A DNA stretch of 64,000 nt from Aurantiochytrium sp. KH105 (GCA_003116975.1 BGKB01000168.1:62001-126000), one strand, 5' to 3'. Shown: positions 28,955 through 38,032, counted from the stretch's first letter. A program made the numbers and translations. The notes: generated by a model from the sequence alone, not told the origin.

Positions 28955-30709
28955 ATGTCAATGAGTCAAGCTGAAGAAAATCGTTCACTCTTCGTGGACG
29001 ACGTCCTTATTTATGAGGCGTTGAACGTCATCAAGGCTCTTATGGACTTGAGTCTATTCCGTTCAAAAGGGAAAGCTCTCTTGCCAAGTCAAGCTTATGG
29101 TAATACCAATGGACTCAGTAAAGCGATTACTTTTGCACTGGCTTATTCGACCCATGTGGAATTCCTTAAAAAAAGTGCGAAGAATGACAGTGATGATTTT
29201 GCCAATTTTTACATTGATGAGACTTCCAATGGTATTGAATTCGGAAATGTATACACCAAGAACGGTGTACAGCATGCGGTGAATTCGCTAAAAAAAAGAG
29301 AATTCATGGATTTCGCTGCACAAATTAAGGGTGCACCAGAGAGTGTGTTTTTCAATATCAACACTTCCAACGACAATATTTTTTCAAGTCCTTTGTTCAA
29401 TGCAATTGCGGCACAAACAATTGACAAAATTTACTCAAGATTTCCTGGTGATGATGGGAGAAATATTCATAAAAAGTTCAAGACCCGTGTCATGTTTATG
29501 TTTCTCAACGCATTGTATTTTATTCCACAATTTTCACTTTATAGCCGAGTCGGATATACGGACCAACTAGAAAAGAATGGTTTTAATTCACAAGATTATA
29601 CGAGCAAATTCGTTTTCAACATTGGAGAACATTTGCTCACGTTCGCAGAAGACCTTTTGGACGCTTTCCTCGATGTGTTTCTTGATATGGGAGAAGACGA
29701 AATGAATGGTGATTTTGAATACGAAGCAGTATCACTGGTAGCTCGTGCCCAACTTCATCTTCTCATTATGACACAATTGACCAATTTTTGTGGAGAAGAT
29801 GAAAAACAAAGACGCGTAATAGTTCCACATGCACCCGTCGAACTGACTGACATCCCTTACACACTTGAGGATGATGTATCAGGCCTGTATAATGACAGAA
29901 TCGAGTTTTTTGGACCAAAGATCAAGTTACCTGATGTCGAAGGTTTTAAACCTTATAAAAACAGTTTTGAGGAACTTCACAAACTAATACTGATAAAAAG
30001 TGAATTCAATCCTGCGGGTGATGATGATGAATGGTTCAAAGAACATACAGATTTAATTTTAAAACGTTATGCGGAAACCATTATGATTGCGGCAATTTCA
30101 CAATGCATCTTTGATCAAAAGAAAGTCGTGCAAGACATTGACGGTAAAGAAAAGGAACTATATTCCATCCGAACCGGTTACAATTTTAGTTTTGACGATG
30201 ACGACGATGACACTGATTCTAACTCTGTCGAACTCGATCAAGGAAGTAATTATGCCCCTAGTACACCAATCTCGAATATCCAATTTCCGATTGCCAATCC
30301 CCCGCAACAGGGACAACACTATAATGGGTCTCCAAACTCCACACCGACAGCATCCTGGTCAAGTGCACATTCCAACAATGGAAACGTCTCTCACCCATCT
30401 GCCCCCCTTGTCTCATCTGGGCAGAGTACACAACCTAAATCGAAGGGATCAAGGAATACGGTATCAATCGGTGCCAGGGCTGTTCATCAAGGTGCGCGAC
30501 GAAAGGTTTCGGGTGTGCTACAATTGAAGAATCAGCTTGAACCTTTTCATCTTGCAATGGACCCAAATTTTCTTCAGAAACGAGATGGGCGCTATTTCAC
30601 AGATATACTTAAACCTGCCCCAGCATATTCTAGAGTTTTAATTGCGAATGGAGTACTGGGGGAATTTAGGAATCCGCTTACAATGGCAAGTGTATATTCA
30701 CCAAGTTAA
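28955..30709 (+). CDS. Hypothetical protein with disordered Ser/Pro linker, 584 aa
   Basis: The ATG at 28955 is the first in frame. Residues 1-400 look globular and helical. An acidic run (DDDDDDTDSNS, about 420) opens a Ser/Pro/Asn-rich linker to about 525. A basic segment and a C-terminal region of about 55 residues (FHLAMDPNFLQKRDG...) end the protein. No family recognised. Two folded parts joined by a long linker suit a scaffold or tegument-like protein. Confidence 0.7.
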   Translation: MSMSQAEENRSLFVDDVLIYEALNVIKALMDLSLFRSKGKALLPSQAYGNTNGLSKAITFALAYSTHVEFLKKSAKNDSDDFANFYIDETSNGIEFGNVYTKNGVQHAVNSLKKREFMDFAAQIKGAPESVFFNINTSNDNIFSSPLFNAIAAQTIDKIYSRFPGDDGRNIHKKFKTRVMFMFLNALYFIPQFSLYSRVGYTDQLEKNGFNSQDYTSKFVFNIGEHLLTFAEDLLDAFLDVFLDMGEDEMNGDFEYEAVSLVARAQLHLLIMTQLTNFCGEDEKQRRVIVPHAPVELTDIPYTLEDDVSGLYNDRIEFFGPKIKLPDVEGFKPYKNSFEELHKLILIKSEFNPAGDDDEWFKEHTDLILKRYAETIMIAAISQCIFDQKKVVQDIDGKEKELYSIRTGYNFSFDDDDDDTDSNSVELDQGSNYAPSTPISNIQFPIANPPQQGQHYNGSPNSTPTASWSSAHSNNGNVSHPSAPLVSSGQSTQPKSKGSRNTVSIGARAVHQGARRKVSGVLQLKNQLEPFHLAMDPNFLQKRDGRYFTDILKPAPAYSRVLIANGVLGEFRNPLTMASVYSPS

Positions 30710-30737
30710 GATCAATTTCTGTTAATTATAAAGTAAT

Positions 30738-31253
30738 TCATAAATAAATACTTGGAATGAATTTAGTTCTTATTTCTTCTGGTGTCCCGTTAACAAACCA
30801 CCAGTCTTGAATATGAGTGCCTTCGTTGTCACCTTTTCTTACAATTGAAATCTCCTTGGGGACTTTGTCGCAGACATTTACAAACCCGTCATCTTTAAAA
30901 AATGTAACGACATGCCCCAACGACAAGTCATTGAAAAACCGATTCGACTTGTTCGGACCAGAGCCAATGCTCAACTTGTCGGCCAGGAGCATATTTGTAA
31001 CAGGGTCTCCTTTTATCAGAAGAAATACCATGATGTCCCCATGATGATCACGAAATGCATCAAGAACATTTCCTACACTCACGGATTCGTCATGTTCAAT
31101 ATATACGGATAAACCAATCAGACGTTCACAAAATGTCTCATCTATATCACCCGTACAAAGTTTGATTCCATCGTAATCAGCATCAGAAACGGGAATGTAG
31201 GCCTTACCGAGAATAAGGATATCACTATCAAAATAAATACTATCCATTTTCAT
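30738..31253 (-). CDS. Capsid maturation protease, assemblin-like
   Basis: This is 171 aa. The segment VYIEHDESVSVGNVLDAF (His54) matches the first His motif of herpesvirus assemblin and of phage prohead proteases (xDHxxxxxVGxV), followed by a hydrophobic strand (IMVFLLIKG). The segment DLSLGHVV (Ser111) matches the active-site Ser region (SVSLA). A third catalytic residue may be the His in EGTHIQDW. Such proteases cleave the inner scaffold during capsid maturation; the coiled-coil protein at 42419 is a candidate substrate. It lies near the terminase, as expected for a capsid gene set. Confidence 0.65.
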   Translation of the reverse strand: MKMDSIYFDSDILILGKAYIPVSDADYDGIKLCTGDIDETFCERLIGLSVYIEHDESVSVGNVLDAFRDHHGDIMVFLLIKGDPVTNMLLADKLSIGSGPNKSNRFFNDLSLGHVVTFFKDDGFVNVCDKVPKEISIVRKGDNEGTHIQDWWFVNGTPEEIRTKFIPSIYL

Positions 31254-31365
31254 TCACATGCAACGCTTCCGAGCGTCTTTCTATATGACAGAATCGATTC
31301 AGTCAGTATATATAATATTTACATCTTATATAAAATAAAGTGTCCACAAAAAGTTTTCAAAGAGT

Positions 31366-32268
31366 ATGGATGTTATTCTCTACCTGTTTGACCACCAAAG
31401 CAAGGCACAAGCAGCCAAGAATGAAAAGACCAAAAACGCACTCTATGACCTCGAAACCAACGCCAGTGTTTCCAAGCATGCGTCTCAAACCCCAGGCAAG
31501 CTCACCGAACAGGTAATGAAACATTTTGAGAAGACCTATCTTACCAGGAGCAACGACAATTTAATTTCGAAAAGCAAGGCGAAAATGGAGGAAAACTACA
31601 AGCTGTATTATGAGTCTTGGGTCGCATCTTTGCACTCTCACAAGATTGATTTTCACTCGAGTTCGGACAACGTGATGTACGACAGTAAGAAGAAGACATT
31701 CAAGAATCTCGACCAACTCGAACCAATTTTCGAGGATGAATCCAAAACAAAAGCACGATTCCACATCTTTCCCGCACAGTATATCACTTCAAGTTCCGCA
31801 TTGCCAATGTTTCTTCTTTACAACAGCGACAAGGACTGTGTCTATCACTTTCATCTATACAGCATCACGAGCAAAGACCATACGATGATTTCAAAGTTTG
31901 AATCATTTTTCGAGGATAAATCACGCACCGATTTGCACTTGACTCGGGACTACACCTCCGTCGAAAGAGATGACGATTTTGTTGTTCATGATGAAGAAAA
32001 TAGCGTTTCTGAAGAAAAGGATGCAGCTTGGGTGAAGGTAGCCACACTAATGGCGTTTGTCACCTTAGTTTCAATCATGCCCGAAATCGTCACATGTGTT
32101 CATAAGAAAGAGGGACATGAACACATTTTCACGAACATTTCTTTCATGAATACCAGTATCAACAAAGAGGAATTCGAGGCGTTTGTTGTTCACATTGTGC
32201 AAGAATTCAAACAAGATAAAAAGGCGAAGAAGAAGAAGAATAACAACAAGATGAAGAGCAAAACATAA
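31366..32268 (+). CDS. Hypothetical protein, 300 aa
   Basis: The protein starts at the ATG at 31366. The N-terminal half is rich in Lys, Ser and Asp; a hydrophobic patch (VATLMAFVTLVSIMPEIV) lies near 225-245; the tail is a Lys run (KKAKKKKNNNK). No motif or family recognised. A TATA-like ATATAAAATAAAG stretch lies about 40 bases upstream. Confidence 0.65.
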   Translation: MDVILYLFDHQSKAQAAKNEKTKNALYDLETNASVSKHASQTPGKLTEQVMKHFEKTYLTRSNDNLISKSKAKMEENYKLYYESWVASLHSHKIDFHSSSDNVMYDSKKKTFKNLDQLEPIFEDESKTKARFHIFPAQYITSSSALPMFLLYNSDKDCVYHFHLYSITSKDHTMISKFESFFEDKSRTDLHLTRDYTSVERDDDFVVHDEENSVSEEKDAAWVKVATLMAFVTLVSIMPEIVTCVHKKEGHEHIFTNISFMNTSINKEEFEAFVVHIVQEFKQDKKAKKKKNNNKMKSKT

Positions 32269-32291
32269 AATAGTACAACTCATAATTCTCT

Positions 32292-32714
32292 TTAACTTAT
32301 TTCCCATTCGTGAATGACATCAAAATCGATCACCAAAGTTGTTTCTAGCCTTGCGAGTTTTCGGACCATTACGGTAATAAAATGCTTTTCCTTTTGTGTT
32401 TGAAGCTTTTTTTCGTACAAACCCTTCTTGACAATTGTGTAAATGAGAAGCCATAACAAAACTCTTTCGTCCTCGAGGAGCTGCGTTTGCTGTCCAAGAA
32501 CAATGGCAGAGAGATCAACTCCTATGAATTTCGACACCGATTCCTCGGAAGCTATATCATCCAATCTCGATAATCTTTTTACGAAATTAATCAAAGAAGC
32601 TGGAATTAACTTGGGTTCAGACTCGGACTTGGACTCTGGCTCCGATGACGAGGAAGACGTAGTCATCCTGGATGCTATTGTATCTGACAAATCAGATGAA
32701 GAAGACGATGACAT
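32292..32714 (-). CDS. Small protein with Ser-rich N-terminus, 140 aa
   Basis: The ATG at 32714 opens a Ser/Glu-rich N-terminus (1-35) followed by a helical domain of about 100 residues (LINFVKRLSRLDDI, then LLWLLIYTIVKKG). Its unique C-terminal half, where no opposite frame exists, looks like real protein. The first part is antisense to another plausible frame (32503-32781). No family recognised. Confidence 0.5.
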   Translation of the reverse strand: MSSSSSSDLSDTIASRMTTSSSSSEPESKSESEPKLIPASLINFVKRLSRLDDIASEESVSKFIGVDLSAIVLGQQTQLLEDERVLLWLLIYTIVKKGLYEKKLQTQKEKHFITVMVRKLARLETTLVIDFDVIHEWEIS

Positions 32715-32781
32715 AAATGTACTTCTTAATCAAATGAAAAACGTCATGAAAATGATCAACACAGTTCTCCGGGAGCGCTAA
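32503..32781 (+). CDS. Alternative acidic ORF, 92 aa, antisense to 32292-32714
   Basis: The ATG at 32503 opens an acidic frame (SDSDLDSGSDDEED) ending in a heptad-like helix (VLLNQMKNVMKMINTVL). It overlaps the opposite gene for about 210 bases. Both readings are coding-like, so one may be a mirror of Ser/Asp codons (tct/gat read as aga/atc). Confidence 0.3.
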   Translation: MAERSTPMNFDTDSSEAISSNLDNLFTKLIKEAGINLGSDSDLDSGSDDEEDVVILDAIVSDKSDEEDDDINVLLNQMKNVMKMINTVLRER

Positions 32782-32812
32782 CACAATCACAATATATTGA
32801 AAATGTAAATTA

Positions 32813-32983
32813 TTATTCTATTTTCTGTACGGAGAGCTTCTTGCGTCTTGATGACCATAGATAGTAGAAAACAATAGCTGTGAAAATGATATATAAGGCA
32901 GCATAGGAAGCTATCAATTGAGATTGAAAATCAGCATTTTGCACTTTATAATACCATTGTTTCGGTTTTGGTATTACTTTCAT
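32813..32983 (-). CDS. Small single-helix membrane protein, 56 aa
   Basis: A short frame begins at the ATG at 32983 (MKVIPKPKQWYYKV). It has one clear membrane helix (about 23-43, ASYAALYIIFTAIVFYYLW) followed at once by a basic stop-transfer SSRRKK and a short tail. It fills an otherwise empty gap between two genes, which supports it being real. The pattern fits a small envelope protein. Confidence 0.55.
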   Translation of the reverse strand: MKVIPKPKQWYYKVQNADFQSQLIASYAALYIIFTAIVFYYLWSSRRKKLSVQKIE

Positions 32984-33076
32984 TGGTCTGATTCAAGACC
33001 AAGACTCGACTCGTCTGCACTCTTTTTTCTTTATTGAATTGTTTTTTCGGGTGAATTATATATTAAAAATTGACAA

Positions 33077-34852
33077 ATGGAAAGCATCCGAGAAGTCGAT
33101 TTTTATCAAGAATGTAGTCCTCTGCACAATTCTTTGCAGAGGAAGCTTGGTTTTATCCAGAAGAAAGAGGAGGCAGCGACAAAGTTCAAGTACAGAAGCT
33201 TGTCCGAGCGCTACATTCCTAAGAAAACAACTGTTGATAACAGCGACGGAGATGGTCAGGAGGGTGTATATTTTTCAAAAGAGATACACTGCGAGGGAGA
33301 CAAAATTCTACAAACGATTTTCCACTATCTTGACAAGGTTTATCGGAGCCCTCAACAAAAGGAGTTTCACATGATGTTCACAGCGGCAAGTCTGCGTCAG
33401 ATTTATGGTGATGATTTCCATAAACACCGCCATCGTGTGATGCGAGAGTATGGGTTCAGCAGTTTCAAACAGCTCGTCCTCCTTTGCTGTCCTCGTCGTT
33501 TTGGGAAAACTTTCAGTGTAAGCATTTGGAGCTTTGTTATGGCAATCTGCGTGCCCAATACAGAAATTAGTATTTTCAGTCCTGGCAAACGTCAAAGTGT
33601 TGCCTTGATGAAGCACATTTCGACCTTTGTTGACAAATTTGATGAATCTGATAGAATCATTCAACGCAATGAAGAGAAAATGGTTTTACGTTGTCTGGAT
33701 GGACGCACATCTACAATCAATGCGTACCCATCCGCGGTCAAAACGCTCAAAGGTGTCAGCGGGTCAATTCTAATTCTAGAGGAAATGGCTGTCATTGACG
33801 AAGAAGTTGTGCACCAAGTCATCACACCGCTTCTTCAGCTGGACAACACTTGTATGGTTGGTATTTCTACGATTACAGGAGAGTACAATTACATGAGTCA
33901 ATACTTGAAAGCAAAGGACAAGAATGGTGAGTTTCTTTTTCACAGTAGACATTTTTACCTCGCGTGCAAGGCCTGTATTGATGCAGGTAAGGCAGCAACT
34001 TGCAACCACAACTCCTTTCTTCTACCTGCTTGGTCGAGTGCTCGTAAAAGAAAGACAATCAATGCTCTAATGCAGGGCAAAGAGGCGTTATTGAATCAGG
34101 AAATTGGTGGTATTGCAAGCAACGTGAATCAGCGAGCCTTTTCAAACTCTATTGTCACCCGTTTATTTCAACAAAAACCATACTACATTAACACAAACGA
34201 TTATTACAACCAGCTTTTCATCGCCATTGACCCCAATGGTGCAGGCAAAAATAGCGATTTCGCAATAACTACGATTCTGCGAATTGAAGGCAAATACATC
34301 ATCGTTGGAATGGAGAGTTTTTCAAGTAAGTCGGCAGCTGAAAATCACGGACTGATTCTCGCTCATGTTCGGCGTATTGAAGAGAAGAACCATTTCCGTA
34401 ATAGCCTAAAGGTATTTATTCTCGAATCGAACTTGGGGCTCGAGTCCGAACACATTAACAAAATGCTCAAGGATCAAGGCATGCGAAACTACTTGGTCAT
34501 GAAGGAAAAGGAGACCAATACAAGGATTGGTTTCCTGACCACACACAATTTAAAACTTCTTGCCGTGGAACTACTTCGAGAAAAGCTGGCGGACAATGCA
34601 ATCAAACTTGTGGACCCTGTTGACATGATCAATGTTTCAGACACACCTACAAACGTAATAAAGATGCTCGAGACGCAACTGAATGACTTCCAAGAGGTTG
34701 TGAGGACGCAAAAAGGAAACATGGCGGGTCCTAAAAAGTTTTACAGTGGCAAAAGCGCTGGAAAGGATGACTTGATCATGACACTTCTCCTCAATGTCTA
34801 CTGGAGCGGTATCTTCTACGTCGATGAACGTTACGCAAATTACTTATATTAG
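33077..34852 (+). CDS. Large terminase subunit (DNA packaging ATPase-nuclease)
   Basis: This is 591 aa. The ATPase domain has Walker A CPRRFGKT (138-145) and Walker B SILILEEM (230-237, catalytic Glu). The RNase H-like nuclease domain has AIDPNGAGKNSDFA (Asp385), FILESN and GKDDLIMTLLL (Asp564/565). This order and the PRRxGKT form match herpesvirus and phage terminases. The enzyme pumps the genome into the capsid through the portal (39972) and cuts it. It is one of the genes that separate mirusviruses from other giant viruses, which use FtsK/HerA-type packaging ATPases. Confidence 0.93.
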   Translation: MESIREVDFYQECSPLHNSLQRKLGFIQKKEEAATKFKYRSLSERYIPKKTTVDNSDGDGQEGVYFSKEIHCEGDKILQTIFHYLDKVYRSPQQKEFHMMFTAASLRQIYGDDFHKHRHRVMREYGFSSFKQLVLLCCPRRFGKTFSVSIWSFVMAICVPNTEISIFSPGKRQSVALMKHISTFVDKFDESDRIIQRNEEKMVLRCLDGRTSTINAYPSAVKTLKGVSGSILILEEMAVIDEEVVHQVITPLLQLDNTCMVGISTITGEYNYMSQYLKAKDKNGEFLFHSRHFYLACKACIDAGKAATCNHNSFLLPAWSSARKRKTINALMQGKEALLNQEIGGIASNVNQRAFSNSIVTRLFQQKPYYINTNDYYNQLFIAIDPNGAGKNSDFAITTILRIEGKYIIVGMESFSSKSAAENHGLILAHVRRIEEKNHFRNSLKVFILESNLGLESEHINKMLKDQGMRNYLVMKEKETNTRIGFLTTHNLKLLAVELLREKLADNAIKLVDPVDMINVSDTPTNVIKMLETQLNDFQEVVRTQKGNMAGPKKFYSGKSAGKDDLIMTLLLNVYWSGIFYVDERYANYLY

Positions 34853-34889
34853 TATTCTATAATCACAGTTTTGGTACTTGATTCAAATC

Positions 34890-35486
34890 ATGGCTGATTC
34901 AAAAAAGCGCAAACGCAGAGTATTAGATGACATTCAATTTGGGGAACCCCTTGCTGGTATCTATGGTGGAGATGATACCAATTATGCAGATAATGGAAAT
35001 CAGAGAATGACCTTTGAAGACCTGACACGAACAGAACATAACGACTGCTTTGCATGCCAATACATCAACACGAATTCAATGCGAGACAATCCAGAGTTTG
35101 TCAGCCTGATGAAGCTGTACACAGAAAATGCAGAATCTGTGGGGAAGGAGTCGCTATACCAGCTTGTGAAGGAGCATTTCGAAAGATATTGTCGTCCTAT
35201 GCTGGACGTTGACGTTTCTTGGTCTATTGAATGCATTCGTGAACATTTTACGGTGCACACTAACTTTCCAACGGATGAGATTAACAAACAATTGACAGTC
35301 CTTCGATCGATGCGAGATCAGATGATTTCAACTGCACTCACTAAAAATACAGAAACAGACGAGGTCACGCCTGATAATAACAACATACGCAACATCGTTG
35401 TCATTCAAAAAGAAATTCGCGAACTCTTACTTCTCAAAAATAGAATCAACACCATGGTCGGCTACAATGAAATTTTAGACTATTAG
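34890..35486 (+). CDS. Hypothetical protein, 198 aa
   Basis: The ATG at 34890 is preferred over a TTG at 34878. The N-terminus has a nuclear-type KKRKRR. A CxxC pair (CFACQY) lies near residue 51. The remainder is helical and ends with a long helix (RNIVVIQKEIRELLLLKNR). It follows the terminase by 37 bases on the same strand, so it could be a packaging partner; this rests on position only. Confidence 0.6.
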   Translation: MADSKKRKRRVLDDIQFGEPLAGIYGGDDTNYADNGNQRMTFEDLTRTEHNDCFACQYINTNSMRDNPEFVSLMKLYTENAESVGKESLYQLVKEHFERYCRPMLDVDVSWSIECIREHFTVHTNFPTDEINKQLTVLRSMRDQMISTALTKNTETDEVTPDNNNIRNIVVIQKEIRELLLLKNRINTMVGYNEILDY

Positions 35487-35491
35487 ATTCA

Positions 35492-36091
35492 TTAATTGTA
35501 TTCTTTTTTTCTACCCACCCGATGCATCAAACCACTCGACCTAATTCCAGTGTCCACACTTGTTTGAAACTCGATACCGGAAATATCGTGCGCCCAAGAG
35601 ACAAGCTCAGACACTGCATCGGTTTCTTCACGAGTCAGATTGGCAGAAGGCTCGCTATCGATGCTGTCATGCACGTCATGCCCCATGATGCTCACATCAT
35701 CGAGAAGATTCTCGAGTCGATTCACGTCGTCGACGGAGAGTAAGGAGTGCTTCACCATTTCCGTGATGTTCAAAAGTTGACTTGCAAGTTCGTCCGTGTC
35801 TGACACCGTTTCAAGATGCTTTTCAAGAAAAGAAACTCGGTTTGCGAGTTTGTAATACTTATCAGAAAGTGCTTTAAGCCGTACCGCATTCTCTGCTGTC
35901 ATTTTGGCTCGCGCGGGATCACCCTTTCGGACGTCCAAGAGGACGTCCTGTTTAACTTTTTCATGCTCCCTCAGATACTTTGATGACTTCCTGTACAAAG
36001 ACTTTGTCTGCATTTTCAACATGACTCTCCGACTTGATATTTCCCCTGCGACATCAGGTGAGTTTTCCGTAGAGGAGAACACACTTCCCAT
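35492..36091 (-). CDS. ESCRT-III protein, CHMP1/Did2-like
   Basis: This is 199 aa. It begins MGSVFSS, a good N-myristoylation signal. Residues 30-95 (KSSKYLREHEKVKQ..., then AKMTAENAVRLKALSDKYYK, then LANRVSFLEKHLETV) follow the CHMP1 pattern KVKKALxxxNVExARxYAENAIRKKNE...MASRVDAVxSKVQTA closely. An acidic region follows (LENLLDDVSIMGHDV), like CHMP1 MDRFEQQxxxLDV. CHMP1/Did2 regulates disassembly of Snf7 polymers through Vps4. It pairs with the CHMP4-like gene at 20553. The coding DNA holds two GGACGTCC sites. Confidence 0.75.
   Translation of the reverse strand: MGSVFSSTENSPDVAGEISSRRVMLKMQTKSLYRKSSKYLREHEKVKQDVLLDVRKGDPARAKMTAENAVRLKALSDKYYKLANRVSFLEKHLETVSDTDELASQLLNITEMVKHSLLSVDDVNRLENLLDDVSIMGHDVHDSIDSEPSANLTREETDAVSELVSWAHDISGIEFQTSVDTGIRSSGLMHRVGRKKEYN
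35929..35948. repeat. GGACGTCC pair in the CHMP1-like gene
   Basis: Two GGACGTCC copies 12 bases apart encode QDVLLDVRKGD. The pair sits where CHMP1 proteins have an ordinary helix, so it looks like a small insertion fitted into the reading frame. Confidence 0.6.
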
Positions 36092-36175
36092 ATTTTATTT
36101 ATTTATTCAATTCAATTCAACCAAACGACTTATTTGCACACCACCAAATATTATTTAATTTATTCATTACTCAAA

Positions 36176-36577
36176 TCAAATGCTTCCATCTCCAATCAGA
36201 GAGGATAGGTCGTGTTTGCTGATATCCGGGAAGTCTTGCGTGCTCGTAATCGACGACAGCACGCCTTGAATTAGATCTTTGTCCGATAAAACAAGATGAA
36301 TGTGGCGCATAATTTCTTGAACACTTGGTTCACGTTTCTTCTTCACAAGGAGAACACGTCTTACCATGTCATACATGCGAAGATGCTGAATGAGCATTTT
36401 CACTCTCGATTCACTCCCCCAAAGAAAATGAGATACGAGAAATTTTTGCTCTTCTTTCTCAAACATGGATGGAAGACACATGATAAAAAGCTTGTATTTC
36501 TCACTGTCCACATCCGCAAATGTCTCCACAATCTTCGTTGCGAGCTCTTGGATCTCTTCATGATCTTCGGAAGTCAT
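36176..36577 (-). CDS. Hypothetical protein, 133 aa
   Basis: This is a helical, charged protein (MTSEDHEEIQELATKIV...), without membrane helix or zinc motif. It ends in a cluster of same-strand genes (36176-38804) that overlap or nearly touch, so it may be cotranscribed or simply packed. No family recognised. Confidence 0.6.
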   Translation of the reverse strand: MTSEDHEEIQELATKIVETFADVDSEKYKLFIMCLPSMFEKEEQKFLVSHFLWGSESRVKMLIQHLRMYDMVRRVLLVKKKREPSVQEIMRHIHLVLSDKDLIQGVLSSITSTQDFPDISKHDLSSLIGDGSI

Positions 36578-36616
36578 TTTTTTGGGGGCGAGAGTTTTGG
36601 TTTTGCTTTCTTGTCA

Positions 36617-36958
36617 TCACTCAAAGTGAAGAAGATTGGATAAATATTCTGCATCTGGATGCTGCAAATCTTCGACAATCCACGCGTGCTCCTTGAACAT
36701 CGTTCGTACAGAGGTGATAAACACCAATGGGCTCATGCCCCTGTATCCACGAAGATTGATGAGATTCAAAGTACCGACCGGCCCAACGCAATTGTTTTCG
36801 ATGACTGTGCACTCAACACCAGACTGTAATATAATGGTGCGCAAAATCTTGCAGTTGCAAACTGTCCTTGCGTAAGAAACGAATTCGGTGTCGGCTTCGC
36901 CCTTACAATAATGAAGGATGAAGAATCGAGGCAGCGCCATCTCGCTATCGAAGTTCAT
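36617..36958 (-). CDS. Hypothetical protein, 113 aa
   Basis: This is a small globular-looking protein with four cysteines (HYCKGE, VCNCKI, VECTV) and mixed strands and helices. It starts five bases after the end of the upstream UL92-like gene. No family recognised. Confidence 0.6.
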   Translation of the reverse strand: MNFDSEMALPRFFILHYCKGEADTEFVSYARTVCNCKILRTIILQSGVECTVIENNCVGPVGTLNLINLRGYRGMSPLVFITSVRTMFKEHAWIVEDLQHPDAEYLSNLLHFE

Positions 36959-36963
36959 GATGC

Positions 36964-37692
36964 TTATTGTTTTGCGTTTTTGGTTTGACTTGAAGTCGAA
37001 TCAAGTTCTGAACGAATATCAATGCAGTCCTTGATTTCAGATTTATTGACAAAGATACGCCGTAACAGATTCTGTCCGTATCGAATATCTGAAACAAAAA
37101 AGTTTTTATATTTTTTCTTTTTGTTGAGAATTGATAACTTGATTTGGGGATGAGGGTACACGAGATAACAATTATCGTTGTATATAAATCCCTCATGAAG
37201 GGAAAACATGATTGCAACGACAAAAGCGCGTCGATCTTTCCTGTGCAAATACAATGAAATATCATCAGCAAAACCAAGAAACACACGCCAAAGTCTTTTA
37301 ATTTGACGCATCAATACTGTCTGCGCCGTTGAATTGATCACATAAGGTGACTTGAAAATTATTTTACTACCGACTATTGGCAACATCATATCAAACGAGA
37401 GATTTCGATTTTTTATTTGCTGACATTTTTTCTCACGAGGCTCGTAGGTTTCTTCAACCCCGTTATGAATGCTAATCCCCCCTGCACCCGCGAATTTGTC
37501 ACATATCATTGGACCAAAGCATAATCCCGTCAGTGCACAAACGCTCGTCTGGTCAGAATTGTAAAAAATAGAGTCACATTTTGCTTCTGAACATACATGT
37601 TCGATTCCACAATAGCGACATTTGAAAATTGCCCCTTCAACAGGAAGGAATACATGTTTACACACTCCCGTGATATTGCATTTCTTCCTCAT
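36964..37692 (-). CDS. Zinc-binding protein resembling herpesvirus UL92
   Basis: This is 242 aa from the ATG at 37692. The N-terminal 70 residues hold a dense Cys/His pattern: CKHVF, FKCRYCGIEHVC, CDSIFY, then SVCALTGLCFG. The order CxxCxxxHxC...C...VCxxTG is the pattern I recall for UL92-type proteins of beta- and gammaherpesviruses. Those are parts of the late-gene preinitiation complex that works with a viral TBP-like protein. The C-terminal 150 residues are helical. A virus with herpes-like capsid genes and its own TBP makes such a factor plausible, but the match is by eye and could be an unrelated treble-clef zinc finger. Confidence 0.45.
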   Translation of the reverse strand: MRKKCNITGVCKHVFLPVEGAIFKCRYCGIEHVCSEAKCDSIFYNSDQTSVCALTGLCFGPMICDKFAGAGGISIHNGVEETYEPREKKCQQIKNRNLSFDMMLPIVGSKIIFKSPYVINSTAQTVLMRQIKRLWRVFLGFADDISLYLHRKDRRAFVVAIMFSLHEGFIYNDNCYLVYPHPQIKLSILNKKKKYKNFFVSDIRYGQNLLRRIFVNKSEIKDCIDIRSELDSTSSQTKNAKQ

Positions 37693-38032
37693 CTGGCTTG
37701 GCACTTGGAACGATGTCGACGCTTATTTTTCCAGAATCCAGATCAGACACTGGAAAAAGAATTGCCTTTGCGTTTCGTCTGCCCTCGAATGGTAATATAA
37801 TATAATCCAACTTTTGTTCAAAAAATAGCATGTATAGTTCTTTTTCGAAGCCAGAAGTCAGTAGTTGTCTCAATGGATTGACGCAAATAGGACAAATAGC
37901 TATTACACAGTTGCACCCCAATGTAATTGAATGTAGACGACGGACGAAGCAGCGAGCACAGATTCGGGCGAAACAGACGAGGCAGCAAATAAATTCATTA
38001 TCTTGATTGGAGCAGCGGAAACACCTGTCCAT
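37658..38032 (-). CDS. Cross-brace zinc finger protein, 124 aa
   Basis: The ATG at 38032 is used; the frame is open above it only from a GTG. Residues 1-55 carry CFRC, CCLVC, CARC, a His, CNC and CPIC, a RING/FYVE-like cross-brace pattern. The rest is a strand-rich tail of unknown role. It overlaps both neighbours by about 35 bases. Confidence 0.6.
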   Translation of the reverse strand: MDRCFRCSNQDNEFICCLVCFARICARCFVRRLHSITLGCNCVIAICPICVNPLRQLLTSGFEKELYMLFFEQKLDYIILPFEGRRNAKAILFPVSDLDSGKISVDIVPSAKPDEEEMQYHGSV

